DNA of 64,000 nucleotides from Streptomyces stelliscabiei (GTDB lineage Bacteria > Actinomycetota > Actinomycetes > Streptomycetales > Streptomycetaceae). This document shows positions 1 through 7,898 of the stretch, piece by piece. The translations under genes were made by a program, and so were the position numbers. Position 1 is the stretch's first letter. Each line of letters starts with the position of its first letter. Under the pieces are notes generated by a model. The model was not told the origin of the DNA, ran no database searches, and saw only the letters and a program-made list of their open reading frames with translations. Location of the stretch: contig NZ_JADBGF010000001.1 in NCBI RefSeq assembly GCF_014873495.1, positions 5,456,001 to 5,520,000 on the forward strand, read 5' to 3'.

Positions 1-19
1 CGGAAACGAGGGACAAGCC

Positions 20-1429
20 GTGCGCATCACCCATCTCGTGGGGACCGCTCTGGGCACCACACTCCTGCTCGTCACGGCGGTTCCCACCGCCTCGGCCGCG
101 CCCACGGCCGGGAACACGACCGGCAGCCCGGCCCCGGGGCGGGGCGGACTGGACCGGGCCGAACTGCGCGACACGCTCGCCGCGATCCCCGAGGCCGGGA
201 TGTACGGCACGTACTCCTCGGTGCGGGACGGCCGTGCGCGCTGGACCGGCGCGGCGGGTCTGGCCGACGTGGACACCGGGCGCAAGGTCACCCCGAACAT
301 GCGGCACCGCGTCGGCAGCATCACCAAGACGTTCACCGCGGTGGCGATCATGCAGCAGGTGGAGCGGGGCCGGATCAGCCTCGACGCCCCGGTCACGCGC
401 TATGTCCCCGAGCTGTTCAAGGGGACCGGCACCGACGCGAACGCCCGGGAGCGCGGCGACGCCATCACCGTACGCATGCTCCTCAACCACACCAGCCACA
501 TCGGCGACTACGTCCTCGGCGCCTTCCCCTCCCTCCAGCAGAACTCCACCGCCAGCCTCGACGAGGGCCGCTTCCGCTCGATCGGCCCCCGGGAACTGGT
601 CCGCCTGGGCCTCGCCGCCCCCGCCACCGGCAGCCCCGGCGCCCAGCCCGGCTCGTACTCCAACACCAACTACGTCATGGCCGGCCTGATCCTGGAGAAG
701 GTCACCGGCCAGAAGGCGTCGACGTACCTCACCCGCCACGTCATCGAGCGAGCCGGGCTGGACGACACCTCGTTCCCGCGCACCCCGTACATCAAGGGCC
801 CGCACTCCAGGATGTACGAGTCGTTCTACGGGCTCATCGACCCGCCCCGCGACTACAGCGTCTATGACATGTCCTGGGCCTACACCGCCGGGGCGATCGT
901 CTCCACGACCGACGACCTCAACCGTTTCTACCGCCTGTTGCTCACCGGCCACCTCGTCGGCCGGGCGTCCCTGGCGGAGATGCAGCGCACGGTCCGGGTG
1001 GAGATCGGCCCGGGCTCCGCCATCGACTACGGCCTCGGCATCTACCCCCTCGACCTCCCCGGCTGCGGGCGTTTCTGGGGCCACGACGGCGGTGTCTTCG
1101 GTGCCGGCACCAGCAGCTTCACCGGCGCGGACGGCAAGCGCCAGCTCTCCATGGGCTACAACCTGATGAAGTACCAGCGTCTCAACGAGGACGGTACGGA
1201 ACTGGAGCCGAGCCCGATCGACGAGGCGCTCATCGTGCACATGCTGAAGGGGCTGTGCCCGTCACTGGACACGGGTGAGGAGCCGGGCGAGGGCTCCGGG
1301 GCGGCGATGAAGTCGGGGATCGCGGCGGCGGACGTCCGGCGGATCCTTCCGAACGGCCTGCCGGGCGTGGACCTCGCCACCGGGAGCAGCCCGATGGCCC
1401 CGAGCCCGTTCAGGACCCCGAACAGCTGA
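20..1429 (+). CDS. Secreted serine hydrolase, beta-lactamase / D-Ala-D-Ala carboxypeptidase (S12) family
   Basis: 469 aa. The N-terminus is a Sec-type signal peptide: Arg at residue 2, a hydrophobic run at about 7-22, and an Ala-X-Ala-like end near residue 26, so the enzyme should act outside the membrane. The penicillin-recognising serine hydrolase signature is seen: S100-I-T-K103 holds the nucleophile and general base, a Tyr-Ser-Asn near 213 is the second motif, and H355-D-G stands for the KTG/HTG box. By family it is a D-alanyl-D-alanine carboxypeptidase, esterase or peptidase; the substrate cannot be told from sequence. The ATG at 20 follows GAGGGACAAG-like bases that could act as a ribosome site. 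A related S12 protein lies at 43038-44231. The stop codon sits in the first unit of a 14-bp tandem repeat. Confidence 0.88.
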   Translation: MRITHLVGTALGTTLLLVTAVPTASAAPTAGNTTGSPAPGRGGLDRAELRDTLAAIPEAGMYGTYSSVRDGRARWTGAAGLADVDTGRKVTPNMRHRVGSITKTFTAVAIMQQVERGRISLDAPVTRYVPELFKGTGTDANARERGDAITVRMLLNHTSHIGDYVLGAFPSLQQNSTASLDEGRFRSIGPRELVRLGLAAPATGSPGAQPGSYSNTNYVMAGLILEKVTGQKASTYLTRHVIERAGLDDTSFPRTPYIKGPHSRMYESFYGLIDPPRDYSVYDMSWAYTAGAIVSTTDDLNRFYRLLLTGHLVGRASLAEMQRTVRVEIGPGSAIDYGLGIYPLDLPGCGRFWGHDGGVFGAGTSSFTGADGKRQLSMGYNLMKYQRLNEDGTELEPSPIDEALIVHMLKGLCPSLDTGEEPGEGSGAAMKSGIAAADVRRILPNGLPGVDLATGSSPMAPSPFRTPNS

Positions 1430-1457
1430 CCCCGAACAGCTGACCCCGAACCGCTGA
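1416..1457. repeat. Three tandem 14-bp units at the end of the serine hydrolase gene
   Basis: The unit ccccgaacagctga occurs at 1416-1429 and 1430-1443, then with one change at 1444-1457. The TGA at the end of unit one is the stop codon of the upstream gene, so the later copies add further stops. A second GC-rich repetitive stretch (gaggtccgcag-like) follows to about 1500. This looks like replication slippage. Confidence 0.85.
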
Positions 1458-1565
1458 CCCCGTCCCGAGGTCCGCAGGTCCGCAGGTCCCGAGGTCCGCG
1501 ACCCCCGGCCGCCGGTGGGTAGAACGCTTCCGTAACCGCCCTCGCACCTCAGGGAGAGTAGCGTT

Positions 1566-2171
1566 GTGCCCACCTTCGTCATCTTCGACCTGGAGTTCAC
1601 GACCTGGCCGGGGGCCATGGAGCAGCACTGGTCGGCCCCCGGCCAGCTGCGCGAGATCGTGCAGATCGGCGCGCTGCGGCTGAACGAGGAGTACTCCGTC
1701 GTCGAGAGGTACGACGCACTGGTCCGGCCGGTGGTGAACCCGGTCCTCTCTCCGTTCCTCACCGCTCTCACCGGTATCGAACAGGGGGCGGTCGACCGGG
1801 ACGGCCTCGCACCGGCCCGGGCCCTGAGCGACTTCCTCGCCTTCTGCCGGGGACAGTCCGTCCTCTCCTACGGCAACGACATGCTCGTCCTCGGCGAGAA
1901 CATCGGCTGGGCCCGGGCCCGGGGCGAGGAGATCGAGCACAATGCCCTCACCCCCGGCTTCGTCAACATCCGTCCCTGGCTGAACGCCGCGGCCCCGGCC
2001 ACGGCGGGCGTCAACTCGGGCCGCCTGTGGCAGGCCCTGGGCCTCCCCCGCCCCGCCACTCCGGGCGACGAACACTCGGCCCTCTTCGACTGCCACTCCA
2101 TCGCCACGGCGCTACGGCATCTGGCGGGGACGGGGGCCGCCCTGCCGGACGCTCTCCTCCACGGAGGCTGA
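1566..2171 (+). CDS. DEDDh-type 3'-5' exonuclease (RNase T / Pol III epsilon fold)
   Basis: 201 aa, the right size for a stand-alone DEDDh exonuclease domain. Exo I is D8-L-E10 near the N-terminus. A long insert-free fold follows, and the C-terminal Exo III motif H-S-A-L-F-D supplies the His and last Asp that define the DEDDh subclass. Such enzymes use two metal ions to remove nucleotides from RNA or DNA 3' ends; the KapD-like and ExoX-like groups are closest by length. No other domain is present. The GTG at 1566 was chosen because AGGGAGAG at 1551-1558 sits at good spacing. The gene is single and converges with the HIT-like gene; their ends nearly touch. Substrate is not predictable. Confidence 0.8.
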   Translation: MPTFVIFDLEFTTWPGAMEQHWSAPGQLREIVQIGALRLNEEYSVVERYDALVRPVVNPVLSPFLTALTGIEQGAVDRDGLAPARALSDFLAFCRGQSVLSYGNDMLVLGENIGWARARGEEIEHNALTPGFVNIRPWLNAAAPATAGVNSGRLWQALGLPRPATPGDEHSALFDCHSIATALRHLAGTGAALPDALLHGG

Positions 2172-2657
2172 TCAGCTTCCGAGGCGACCGGCGAGGCGGT
2201 CCAGCTCCTCGCCGATCGCCTCGCGCAGCTCGTCGTGGCGCGGTCCGAGCGCGTACCGCTCCTCGCTCCACCGCTCCTGCGGATACAGCCACACCGGCCT
2301 GCCGACCAGCTCCGGCGGCTCCCACGTGTAGCGCGGCCACACATGTGCGTGCAGAAACGGGTCCTTGTTCCCGAGGATCTCCAGGTTGACCCGCCGGAAC
2401 GCCGGATCCAGCCGCGCGCAGGCCCGCTCGACGGCCTCGCCCAGCCGGTCCATGTCGGCCAGGAACGCCGTCCGCCTCGCCGCCGGCAGCTCCGACAGCC
2501 GCCCCACCGCCGGATCGTCCACGAGCAGCACGCAGTACCCGGGCAGGAACTGGGTGTCCCCGATCACCGCGAACCCGGCCGTGAGCCGCCGCAGTACCGT
2601 CGGGTTCCCCCCTCGAAGCGCGCTGCCGATCCGTTCGTTTCGCCACCCTTCAACCAT
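2172..2657 (-). CDS. HIT-like family protein with altered histidine triad
   Basis: 161 aa from the ATG at 2657; a GTG at 2678 would add seven residues. The C-terminal half holds L-H-A-H-V-W-P-R-Y, which matches the histidine-triad motif H-x-H-x-H but has Trp where the last His is expected. The upstream N-L-E-I-L-G-N-K-D-P-F-L segment also fits the HIT fold of nucleotide hydrolases such as Ap4A-type phosphohydrolases. The middle His, the nucleophile in the family, is kept, so activity is possible. The substrate is unknown. There is no clear ribosome site before 2657, but TTGTAAAG-like bases lie just upstream, so a short or absent leader is possible. It is divergent from the glyoxalase-fold gene. 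Confidence 0.7.
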   Translation of the reverse strand: MVEGWRNERIGSALRGGNPTVLRRLTAGFAVIGDTQFLPGYCVLLVDDPAVGRLSELPAARRTAFLADMDRLGEAVERACARLDPAFRRVNLEILGNKDPFLHAHVWPRYTWEPPELVGRPVWLYPQERWSEERYALGPRHDELREAIGEELDRLAGRLGS

Positions 2658-2740
2658 GGCCGGTGACTTTACAATCACCGTCCCACCGCCTCACCGTCTC
2701 GCCACCCCACCGTCCAACACCCAGTGATCCAGGAGCTGTT

Positions 2741-3169
2741 GTGTCCGACGCACCCGCTGTCCGTGAACTCCGTCTGGTCGTCACCGCCGCCGACTACGAC
2801 GCCGCGCTGCACTTCTACCGGGATGTGCTGGGACTGCCCGAGCGGGCCGCGTTCTCGTCCGACGGCGGGCGGGTGTCGATCCTCGAAGCGGGCCGGGCGA
2901 CGCTGGAGATCACCGACCCGAACCACGCCGAGTTCATCGACGAGGTGGAGGTCGGCCGCCGCGTGGCCGGGCACATCCGGGTCGCGTTCGAGGTGGACGA
3001 CTCGACCGCGATGACGGCGAGACTGGCCGCGGCCGGCGCCGAGGTGGTCGCGGAACCGACCCGCACCCCCTGGAACTCCCTGAACGCCCGCCTCGAAGCC
3101 CCCGGCGACCTGCAACTGACCCTGTTCACCGAACTCGGCGAGCCCGAACTCGGCGACGGGAGCGCGTAG
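2741..3169 (+). CDS. VOC / glyoxalase-fold protein
   Basis: 142 aa. The beta-alpha-beta-beta-beta pattern of the vicinal oxygen chelate fold is visible twice: R-E-L-R-L-V-V-T...F-Y-R-D-V-L-G-L-P at the start, and G-H-I-R-V-A-F-E-V-D-D near residue 85. The segment before the end, E-A-P-G-D-L-Q-L-T-L-F, is the usual last strand. Family members include lactoylglutathione lyases, dioxygenases and antibiotic-binding proteins; neither substrate nor metal use can be set here. The start is the GTG at 2741 with AGGAG at 2731-2735. A longer in-frame start at 2663 would add a Pro/Ser-rich stretch with no family match and was rejected. It is transcribed away from the HIT-like gene. Confidence 0.85.
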   Translation: MSDAPAVRELRLVVTAADYDAALHFYRDVLGLPERAAFSSDGGRVSILEAGRATLEITDPNHAEFIDEVEVGRRVAGHIRVAFEVDDSTAMTARLAAAGAEVVAEPTRTPWNSLNARLEAPGDLQLTLFTELGEPELGDGSA

Positions 3170-3244
3170 TCGGGCAGGTGCTCACCGTCGAGGTGAGTAG
3201 GCGTACTCATGTGCGCGGTGTGCGGCCTCCGGCACGATACGTGC

Positions 3245-3856
3245 ATGCGACCAAGATCCCTTTCAGGTAGGAAGTCCGTTCTGGTGGCGGCGCTCGGCTG
3301 CGCCGTCCTCTCGGTGGGCGGCGTCCAGAGCGCCGTCGCGAGCGACGACGATCCGGAGGCTCGATTCCGCGTTCTGGCGACCGCGATCACGGAGAGCTGT
3401 GGTCCGGTACGCGTGGACCGCGTCACGACATCCGCGTCGCCCTCGAAGGCGGCTTCGGCCGCGGCGGCAGCGGCGGCGTCCGCCTCGCGGTCGGCCTCGC
3501 GGTCCACCTCGGTCCCGGAGGTGCCGCTGGGAGTCGTCGAGGCGTGCGCCGCGCGCGTGCACGTCCAGCGTGTCGACGACGCGTTCGAGAACACCGGGAC
3601 GAGCGGCTATCAGGCGATGCGCGACAAGCTGACGGAGCTGGGCTACCCCGCCTCGCGGATCCACCGCATGCCGGACGTCTTCTCGGACACGCCCCGGGCG
3701 AGACTCGACCTGCGGGTGGACGGCGGTCATCTGGCCCTGGACGTCACCGACTACGGCGCCAACGTGGTCGTCGAGGCGTTCGGTGCCCCGGCGTCCCCGG
3801 GCGTGAGTGTGACCGATGTGCGGCGGACCCCGATCGTGGACCGGCCCACGTCCTGA
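3245..3856 (+). CDS. Secreted protein of unknown function
   Basis: 203 aa from the ATG at 3245. The N-terminus is a signal peptide: R-P-R...R-K, a hydrophobic core V-L-V-A-A-L-G-C-A-V-L-S-V, then V-A-S before an acidic mature end. A Cys lies in the core but without a proper lipobox, so secretion is more likely than lipidation. At about residues 70-95 there is a low-complexity Ala/Ser/Arg linker (S-K-A-A-S-A followed by an Ala run), which splits a small N-terminal part from a C-terminal domain of about 100 residues. I do not recognise the domain. It stands alone between the glyoxalase-fold gene and argG. A GTG-type longer start at 3209 is possible but would put extra residues before the signal peptide. 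Confidence 0.7.
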   Translation: MRPRSLSGRKSVLVAALGCAVLSVGGVQSAVASDDDPEARFRVLATAITESCGPVRVDRVTTSASPSKAASAAAAAAASASRSASRSTSVPEVPLGVVEACAARVHVQRVDDAFENTGTSGYQAMRDKLTELGYPASRIHRMPDVFSDTPRARLDLRVDGGHLALDVTDYGANVVVEAFGAPASPGVSVTDVRRTPIVDRPTS

Positions 3857-3911
3857 CCGTCCGGCACGGGGGTGGGGGCGGCGGACGTGAGGGCCGTCAC
3901 CGGGAGTGGCT

Positions 3912-3940
3912 TTGCATGATCATGCATTGGCATGCATAAT
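3912..3940. promoter_or_regulatory. ARG-box-like operator overlapping the argG -10 region
   Basis: A locally AT-rich stretch carries repeated TGCATG / ATGCAT half-sites (tttgcatgatcatgcattg, then gcatgcataat). This matches the remembered Streptomyces ARG-box pattern bound by the arginine repressor ArgR, with CATGCAT elements separated by an ATTG. CATAAT at 3935-3940 looks like a -10 box only 6 bases before the ATG at 3947. The repressor site would therefore cover the promoter. Inference from pattern only. Confidence 0.65.
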
Positions 3941-3946
3941 ATTTCT

Positions 3947-5401
3947 ATGTCCAAGGTCCTCACCTCTCTTCCGGCCGGCGAGCGCGTCGGCATCGCCTTC
4001 TCGGGCGGGCTCGACACCTCGGTCGCCGTCGCGTGGATGCGCGACAAGGGTGCTGTCCCCTGCACCTACACGGCTGACATCGGCCAGTACGACGAGCCCG
4101 ACATCGCCTCGGTGCCCGGCCGCGCGAAGACCTACGGTGCCGAGATCGCGCGCCTGGTCGACTGCCGGGCCGCGCTGGTCGAGGAGGGCCTGGCCGCGCT
4201 GACCTGCGGCGCGTTCCACATCCGTTCCGGCGGGCGGGTGTACTTCAACACGACCCCCATCGGCCGTGCCGTCACCGGCACGCTGCTGGTCCGGGCGATG
4301 CTGGAGGACGACGTCCAGATCTGGGGCGACGGCTCGACCTTCAAGGGCAACGACATCGAGCGGTTCTACCGCTACGGCCTGCTGGCCAACCCGCACCTGC
4401 GGATCTACAAGCCCTGGCTGGACGCGGACTTCGTCACCGAGCTGGGCGGCCGCAAGGAGATGTCCGAGTGGCTGGTCGCGCACCAGCTGCCGTACCGGGA
4501 CTCCACGGAGAAGGCGTACTCCACCGACGCCAACATCTGGGGCGCCACCCACGAGGCCAAGACCCTGGAGCACCTGGACACCGGCGTCGAGACCGTCGAG
4601 CCGATCATGGGCGTCCGGTTCTGGGACCCCTCGGTCGAGATCGCCACCGAGGACGTGACGATCGGCTTCGACCAGGGCCGCCCGGTCACGATCAACGGCA
4701 AGGAGTTCGCCTCCGCCGTCGACCTGGTGATGGAGGCCAACGCCATCGGCGGCCGCCACGGCCTCGGCATGTCCGACCAGATCGAGAACCGCATCATCGA
4801 GGCCAAGAGCCGCGGCATCTACGAGGCGCCCGGCATGGCCCTCCTGCACGTCGCGTACGAGCGCCTCGTCAACGCCATCCACAACGAGGACACCCTCGCC
4901 CAGTACCACGCCGAGGGCCGTCGCCTCGGCCGGCTGATGTACGAGGGCCGCTGGCTGGACCCGCAGGCCCTGATGATCCGGGAGTCCCTGCAGCGCTGGG
5001 TCGGCGCGGCCGTCACCGGTGAGGTCACCCTGCGGCTGCGGCGCGGCGAGGACTACTCGATCCTCGACACCACGGGCCCGGCGTTCAGCTACCACCCGGA
5101 CAAGCTGTCCATGGAGCGCACCGAGGACTCGGCCTTCGGCCCGGTGGACCGGATCGGTCAGCTCACCATGCGCAACCTCGACATCGCCGACTCGCGCGCC
5201 AAGCTGGAGCAGTACGCCGGTCTCGGCCTGATCGGCACCGGCAGCCCCACCGTCGGCGCCTCCCAGGCCGCCGCCACCGGCCTGATCGGCACCATGCCCG
5301 AGCTGCCGCAGGGCGGCGCCGAGGCCATCGCCTCGCGCGGCGAGGTCTCCGAGGAGGACGCGCTGCTGGACCGCGCGGCGATGGAGTCCGGCACGGACTG
5401 A
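3947..5401 (+). CDS. argG: Argininosuccinate synthase
   Basis: 484 aa. It joins citrulline and aspartate with ATP to argininosuccinate, the next-to-last step of arginine synthesis, in the cytoplasm. The N-terminal PP-loop A-F-S-G-G-L-D-T-S is at residues 18-26, and the chain follows the long ArgG subfamily that includes the E. coli enzyme: R-V-Y-F-N-T-T-P-I-G-R, W-G-D-G-S-T-F-K-G-N-D, and G-V-R-F-W-D-P-S. The ATG at 3947 was chosen; an ATG at 3932 adds five residues but lies inside the operator. No ribosome site precedes 3947 and a CATAAT box is 6 bases upstream, so a leaderless mRNA is likely. It is a lone arg gene with an ARG-box-like repressor site and a strong terminator, so it is a single-gene operon. 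Confidence 0.96.
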   Translation: MSKVLTSLPAGERVGIAFSGGLDTSVAVAWMRDKGAVPCTYTADIGQYDEPDIASVPGRAKTYGAEIARLVDCRAALVEEGLAALTCGAFHIRSGGRVYFNTTPIGRAVTGTLLVRAMLEDDVQIWGDGSTFKGNDIERFYRYGLLANPHLRIYKPWLDADFVTELGGRKEMSEWLVAHQLPYRDSTEKAYSTDANIWGATHEAKTLEHLDTGVETVEPIMGVRFWDPSVEIATEDVTIGFDQGRPVTINGKEFASAVDLVMEANAIGGRHGLGMSDQIENRIIEAKSRGIYEAPGMALLHVAYERLVNAIHNEDTLAQYHAEGRRLGRLMYEGRWLDPQALMIRESLQRWVGAAVTGEVTLRLRRGEDYSILDTTGPAFSYHPDKLSMERTEDSAFGPVDRIGQLTMRNLDIADSRAKLEQYAGLGLIGTGSPTVGASQAAATGLIGTMPELPQGGAEAIASRGEVSEEDALLDRAAMESGTD

Positions 5402-5445
5402 TCAGTCCGGCACGGACCGATCGCCGGGACGACGGCACCGCACCA

Positions 5446-5487
5446 CGAGGGGCCTGCGCGACACGTCTGTGTCGCGCAGGCCCCTCG
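5446..5487 (+). terminator. Rho-independent-like terminator of argG
   Basis: A perfect 19-bp inverted repeat: left arm 5446-5464 (cgaggggcctgcgcgacac), loop gtct, right arm 5469-5487. It has no long U tract, as is usual for Streptomyces terminators. It lies between convergent argG and the HEAT-repeat gene, so it can serve both strands. Confidence 0.9.
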
Positions 5488-5511
5488 CGCATGCGACGGC
5501 CACGCGGTCGG

Positions 5512-7194
5512 TCAGGGGCTCCCGCTCCTGTCCAGCGCGACGAGAACCTGCCCCGCCGCGTACCGGACGCTGCGGGAGGCGGGTGGCCGGGAGAGCGCGG
5601 TGAGGGTGGCGAGCAGGTCGACGCCGGGGGGTGCGGCGGGCAGTTCCCCGCACCCGTCGACGTGACGGCCGATCCCGTACAGGGCCTCGCGGCGGACGTC
5701 TTCGGACGGGTCGTCGAGATGGGACAGGAAGAGGGCGACGTCTTCGTCGTCGTCCTCGTCCAGGAGGCTGAGGACGGTCGCCCTGACCTCCTCGGACGGG
5801 TGGCCGATCAGGCGGCGCACGGCGGGGCGGGTCTCGGGGTACTCGGTGAGCGCGTTGCGGGTGTGCCGGAGGTTCGGTTCGTCCGTCGTCAGGTGGCCGA
5901 GCAGGGCCTCGGCCGCCGTCTGCCGCCGCGGGGGCGGCAGTTCATGCCGGCCCAGATGCTCCAGGCCCGCGAGCGCCCCGGCCCGCACCCGCCGGTCCGG
6001 GTCGCGCAGGAGCGGCAGCAGTGTCTCGGTGGCCCCGGGTTCCGCGCGTTCGCCCAGGGCGGTGGCGGCGGTCGCCCGGACGTCGGGGTGGCCGAGACCG
6101 GGGCCCGGGTCGGGCCCGGGACCGGACACGGCCACCGCTCCGATCCACCGGACCGCCGTCGGCGTACCGATGGCGGCCAGCGCCCGTACGGCGGCGGGGC
6201 CCGATCCCGGGTGGTCGAGCCACCGCACGGCGGCGGGCACGGCACGGACGTCCCCCCGATCGCCGAGCGCGCGCAGCAGGCGGGCGGCGACCTCGGCGTC
6301 GGTCTCGGCCTCCAGCGCCGACAGGAACGCGTCGGCCGTACCCGAGGGGCGCAGGACCGCCAGGAGCGGCTCGGCCGTGCCGGTCCGCCGCAGGGCGTGA
6401 TGGAGGGCGGCGGCCGGTCCGGACAGCCGCAGGGCCGACAGCAGCGCGTCGGCCGTGCCGTGCCGTGGGTCGTCGGCGAGGATTCCCACGACCACCCGCC
6501 GTACCTCGGGGCACTCGTCGCGCAGGCCGGCGAGGAGCGAGTCACGCAGCTCGAACCGGTGCCGCGCGGGCAGCGTCTCCAGTGCTCGTGCGCGGGAGAG
6601 TCCGTGGCCGTGGCGGGCGGCGCGCAGGAGCTGTTCCCGGACGGGTCCCTCGTCCCGCGAGGCGTGGAGCGCACGCCGCGCATGACCCCACACGAGGGGC
6701 TCGGTGTCGCCCAACAGCCGTACGAGCAACTCCGGTTCGGCGGTCTCGCCCCGGGCGTGCAGGCCCAGCAGCGCGTTGACCCGCAGATGCCGGTCGGTGT
6801 CCTCCGACAGCCGCCGCAACGCCGCCACGACGTCGGGCCCGGTGAGCCCCAGCCGCTCGGCGGCGAGCGAGGCGCGGCGCCGTACGGCCGGATCCGCGTC
6901 CCCCATCAGCGCGACGACCACCGCGCCCGCGCCGTCACCCCCGACCGGCCCCAGCCACCCGAGCGCATGCGCCGCCGCGGCCCGCACCACGGCCGCGGGG
7001 TCCTGAGCGGCCCCTACGACGGCCTCCCCCACCCCGGCGATCACCTCCCCGTACGCGGCGGCCCACCGTCCCACCCGCCCGAGCCCTTTGACGGCGGCGG
7101 CCCTCCGCCCGGCTTCCTCGGCCGTCGACTCCCTGAGAAAGAAGCCGATTTGATGGGCCGCACCCTCGGCCCCGCCACCCCTGACGACCCCCAC
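5512..7194 (-). CDS. HEAT-repeat protein
   Basis: 560 aa. Nearly the whole chain is a string of helical pairs with the HEAT pattern D-P-x-x-x-V-R-x-x-A-x-x-A-L-G. Examples are D-P-A-A-V-V-R-A-A-A-A-H-A-L-G near residue 55, D-A-D-P-A-V-R-R-R-A-S-L-A near 90, D-P-D-R-R-V-R-A-G-A-L and H-P-S-E-E-V-R-A-T-V-L in the last third. Such solenoids are protein-binding scaffolds; no catalytic motif is present and no partner is evident. The GTG at 7194 was chosen because GGAGGGG lies just upstream and because the next gene ends at 7233. A longer frame runs further but is Arg-rich and non-coding in character. It converges with argG and probably shares the 5446-5487 terminator. Confidence 0.75.
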   Translation of the reverse strand: MGVVRGGGAEGAAHQIGFFLRESTAEEAGRRAAAVKGLGRVGRWAAAYGEVIAGVGEAVVGAAQDPAAVVRAAAAHALGWLGPVGGDGAGAVVVALMGDADPAVRRRASLAAERLGLTGPDVVAALRRLSEDTDRHLRVNALLGLHARGETAEPELLVRLLGDTEPLVWGHARRALHASRDEGPVREQLLRAARHGHGLSRARALETLPARHRFELRDSLLAGLRDECPEVRRVVVGILADDPRHGTADALLSALRLSGPAAALHHALRRTGTAEPLLAVLRPSGTADAFLSALEAETDAEVAARLLRALGDRGDVRAVPAAVRWLDHPGSGPAAVRALAAIGTPTAVRWIGAVAVSGPGPDPGPGLGHPDVRATAATALGERAEPGATETLLPLLRDPDRRVRAGALAGLEHLGRHELPPPRRQTAAEALLGHLTTDEPNLRHTRNALTEYPETRPAVRRLIGHPSEEVRATVLSLLDEDDDEDVALFLSHLDDPSEDVRREALYGIGRHVDGCGELPAAPPGVDLLATLTALSRPPASRSVRYAAGQVLVALDRSGSP

Positions 7195-7232
7195 GCGTCC
7201 CCTCCGAGTCCCCCGCGGCGCCCCGCTGTGAG

Positions 7233-7430
7233 CTAGTCGTCGCCGTCGCCGTTCCGGCCGGAGGAGGTCTTGTTCGCCTTCAGTACCAGCTCGCTCAGCA
7301 CGTCGGTCGCCCCCGCCACACCGCGCGCCCAGAGCGGAGCGTCGCCCCGTGCCGTCCAGTAGACGCAGATGCAGCCGCCGACGGCGAGCAGGACCAGGAG
7401 GGACAGGATGAGTACGAGCACGGTGGTCAT
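7233..7430 (-). CDS. Small single-pass membrane protein
   Basis: 65 aa. Residues 3-25 form one strongly hydrophobic segment (T-V-L-V-L-I-L-S-L-L-V-L-L-A-V-G-G), followed by C-I-C-V-Y-W-T-A-R-G. The rest is polar and ends in an acidic G-D-G-D-D. It would sit in the membrane with a short cytoplasmic tail. It lies 38 bp upstream of the HEAT gene on the same strand, so the two could be co-transcribed, and the HEAT protein might use it as an anchor; that is inference. Function unknown. Confidence 0.7.
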   Translation of the reverse strand: MTTVLVLILSLLVLLAVGGCICVYWTARGDAPLWARGVAGATDVLSELVLKANKTSSGRNGDGDD

Positions 7431-7553
7431 CGCTCTCTGTGGTGGGGCCGGGGTGTCGGCGATCCCGAACTCCTCGGTACTCCTCGGTCGGCTGTACGGC
7501 AGGGGAGACGTGTGTACGGGGGAGCAGGTTCCGCCGACGATCCGTCCCGCCGC

Positions 7554-7742
7554 TCAGGCGCGCTGCCGCTGCCCCCGGTCGCGCACGAGGCTGACGCCCG
7601 CGCCGAGTGAGACGACGCCCATCCCGACGGCCGTGGCCAGGCCCTGTGCGCCGGCGACGACGAAGGGGGCGACGGCGGCGACGGCGAGGTTGAACAGGAA
7701 CAGGAACCACAGGACGGGCTTCGAGCCGAGCAGGGCCTTCAT
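7554..7742 (-). CDS. Small two-helix membrane protein
   Basis: 62 aa from the ATG at 7742, with GAAGGGAG just upstream as ribosome site. Two hydrophobic stretches (about residues 8-30 and 33-52) suggest a helical hairpin in the membrane. The tail V-R-D-R-G-Q-R-Q-R-A is positively charged and so probably cytoplasmic. No family is recognised. It is upstream of the 7233-7430 gene on the same strand, with 123 bp between, and divergent from the 7899 gene across a long inverted repeat. Confidence 0.7.
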   Translation of the reverse strand: MKALLGSKPVLWFLFLFNLAVAAVAPFVVAGAQGLATAVGMGVVSLGAGVSLVRDRGQRQRA

Positions 7743-7841
7743 GGGGTTCTCCCTTCGGGAAGAGGGTCGGCGAGGTCCCTGTGACCTCGTGCTTCCACGA
7801 TCCCGTCCGACGGGCTCCGCCACGAGGGAGTGCGCTCCCGG

Positions 7842-7871
7842 ACCGGGGGTGTAGCCCGCTACACCCCCGGT
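7842..7871. promoter_or_regulatory. 13-bp inverted repeat between divergent genes
   Basis: Arms accgggggtgtag (7842-7854) and ctacacccccggt (7859-7871) are exactly complementary, with a 4-base spacer cccg. It lies between the divergent starts at 7742 and 7899, where no gene ends, so an operator or a cruciform/RNA element near the start of the + strand gene is more likely than a terminator. Confidence 0.55.
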
Positions 7872-7898
7872 GTCAGTGGCCCGCAGTACGTTCCGGGC

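Noticed and set aside
3905..3946. A riboswitch upstream of argG
   Set aside because: No leader space exists between the -10 box and the ATG; the dyads fit an ARG box better.
5512..7710. Long N-terminal extension of the HEAT-repeat protein
   Set aside because: It overlaps a small membrane gene and is Arg-rich; GTG 7194 has a clear ribosome site.
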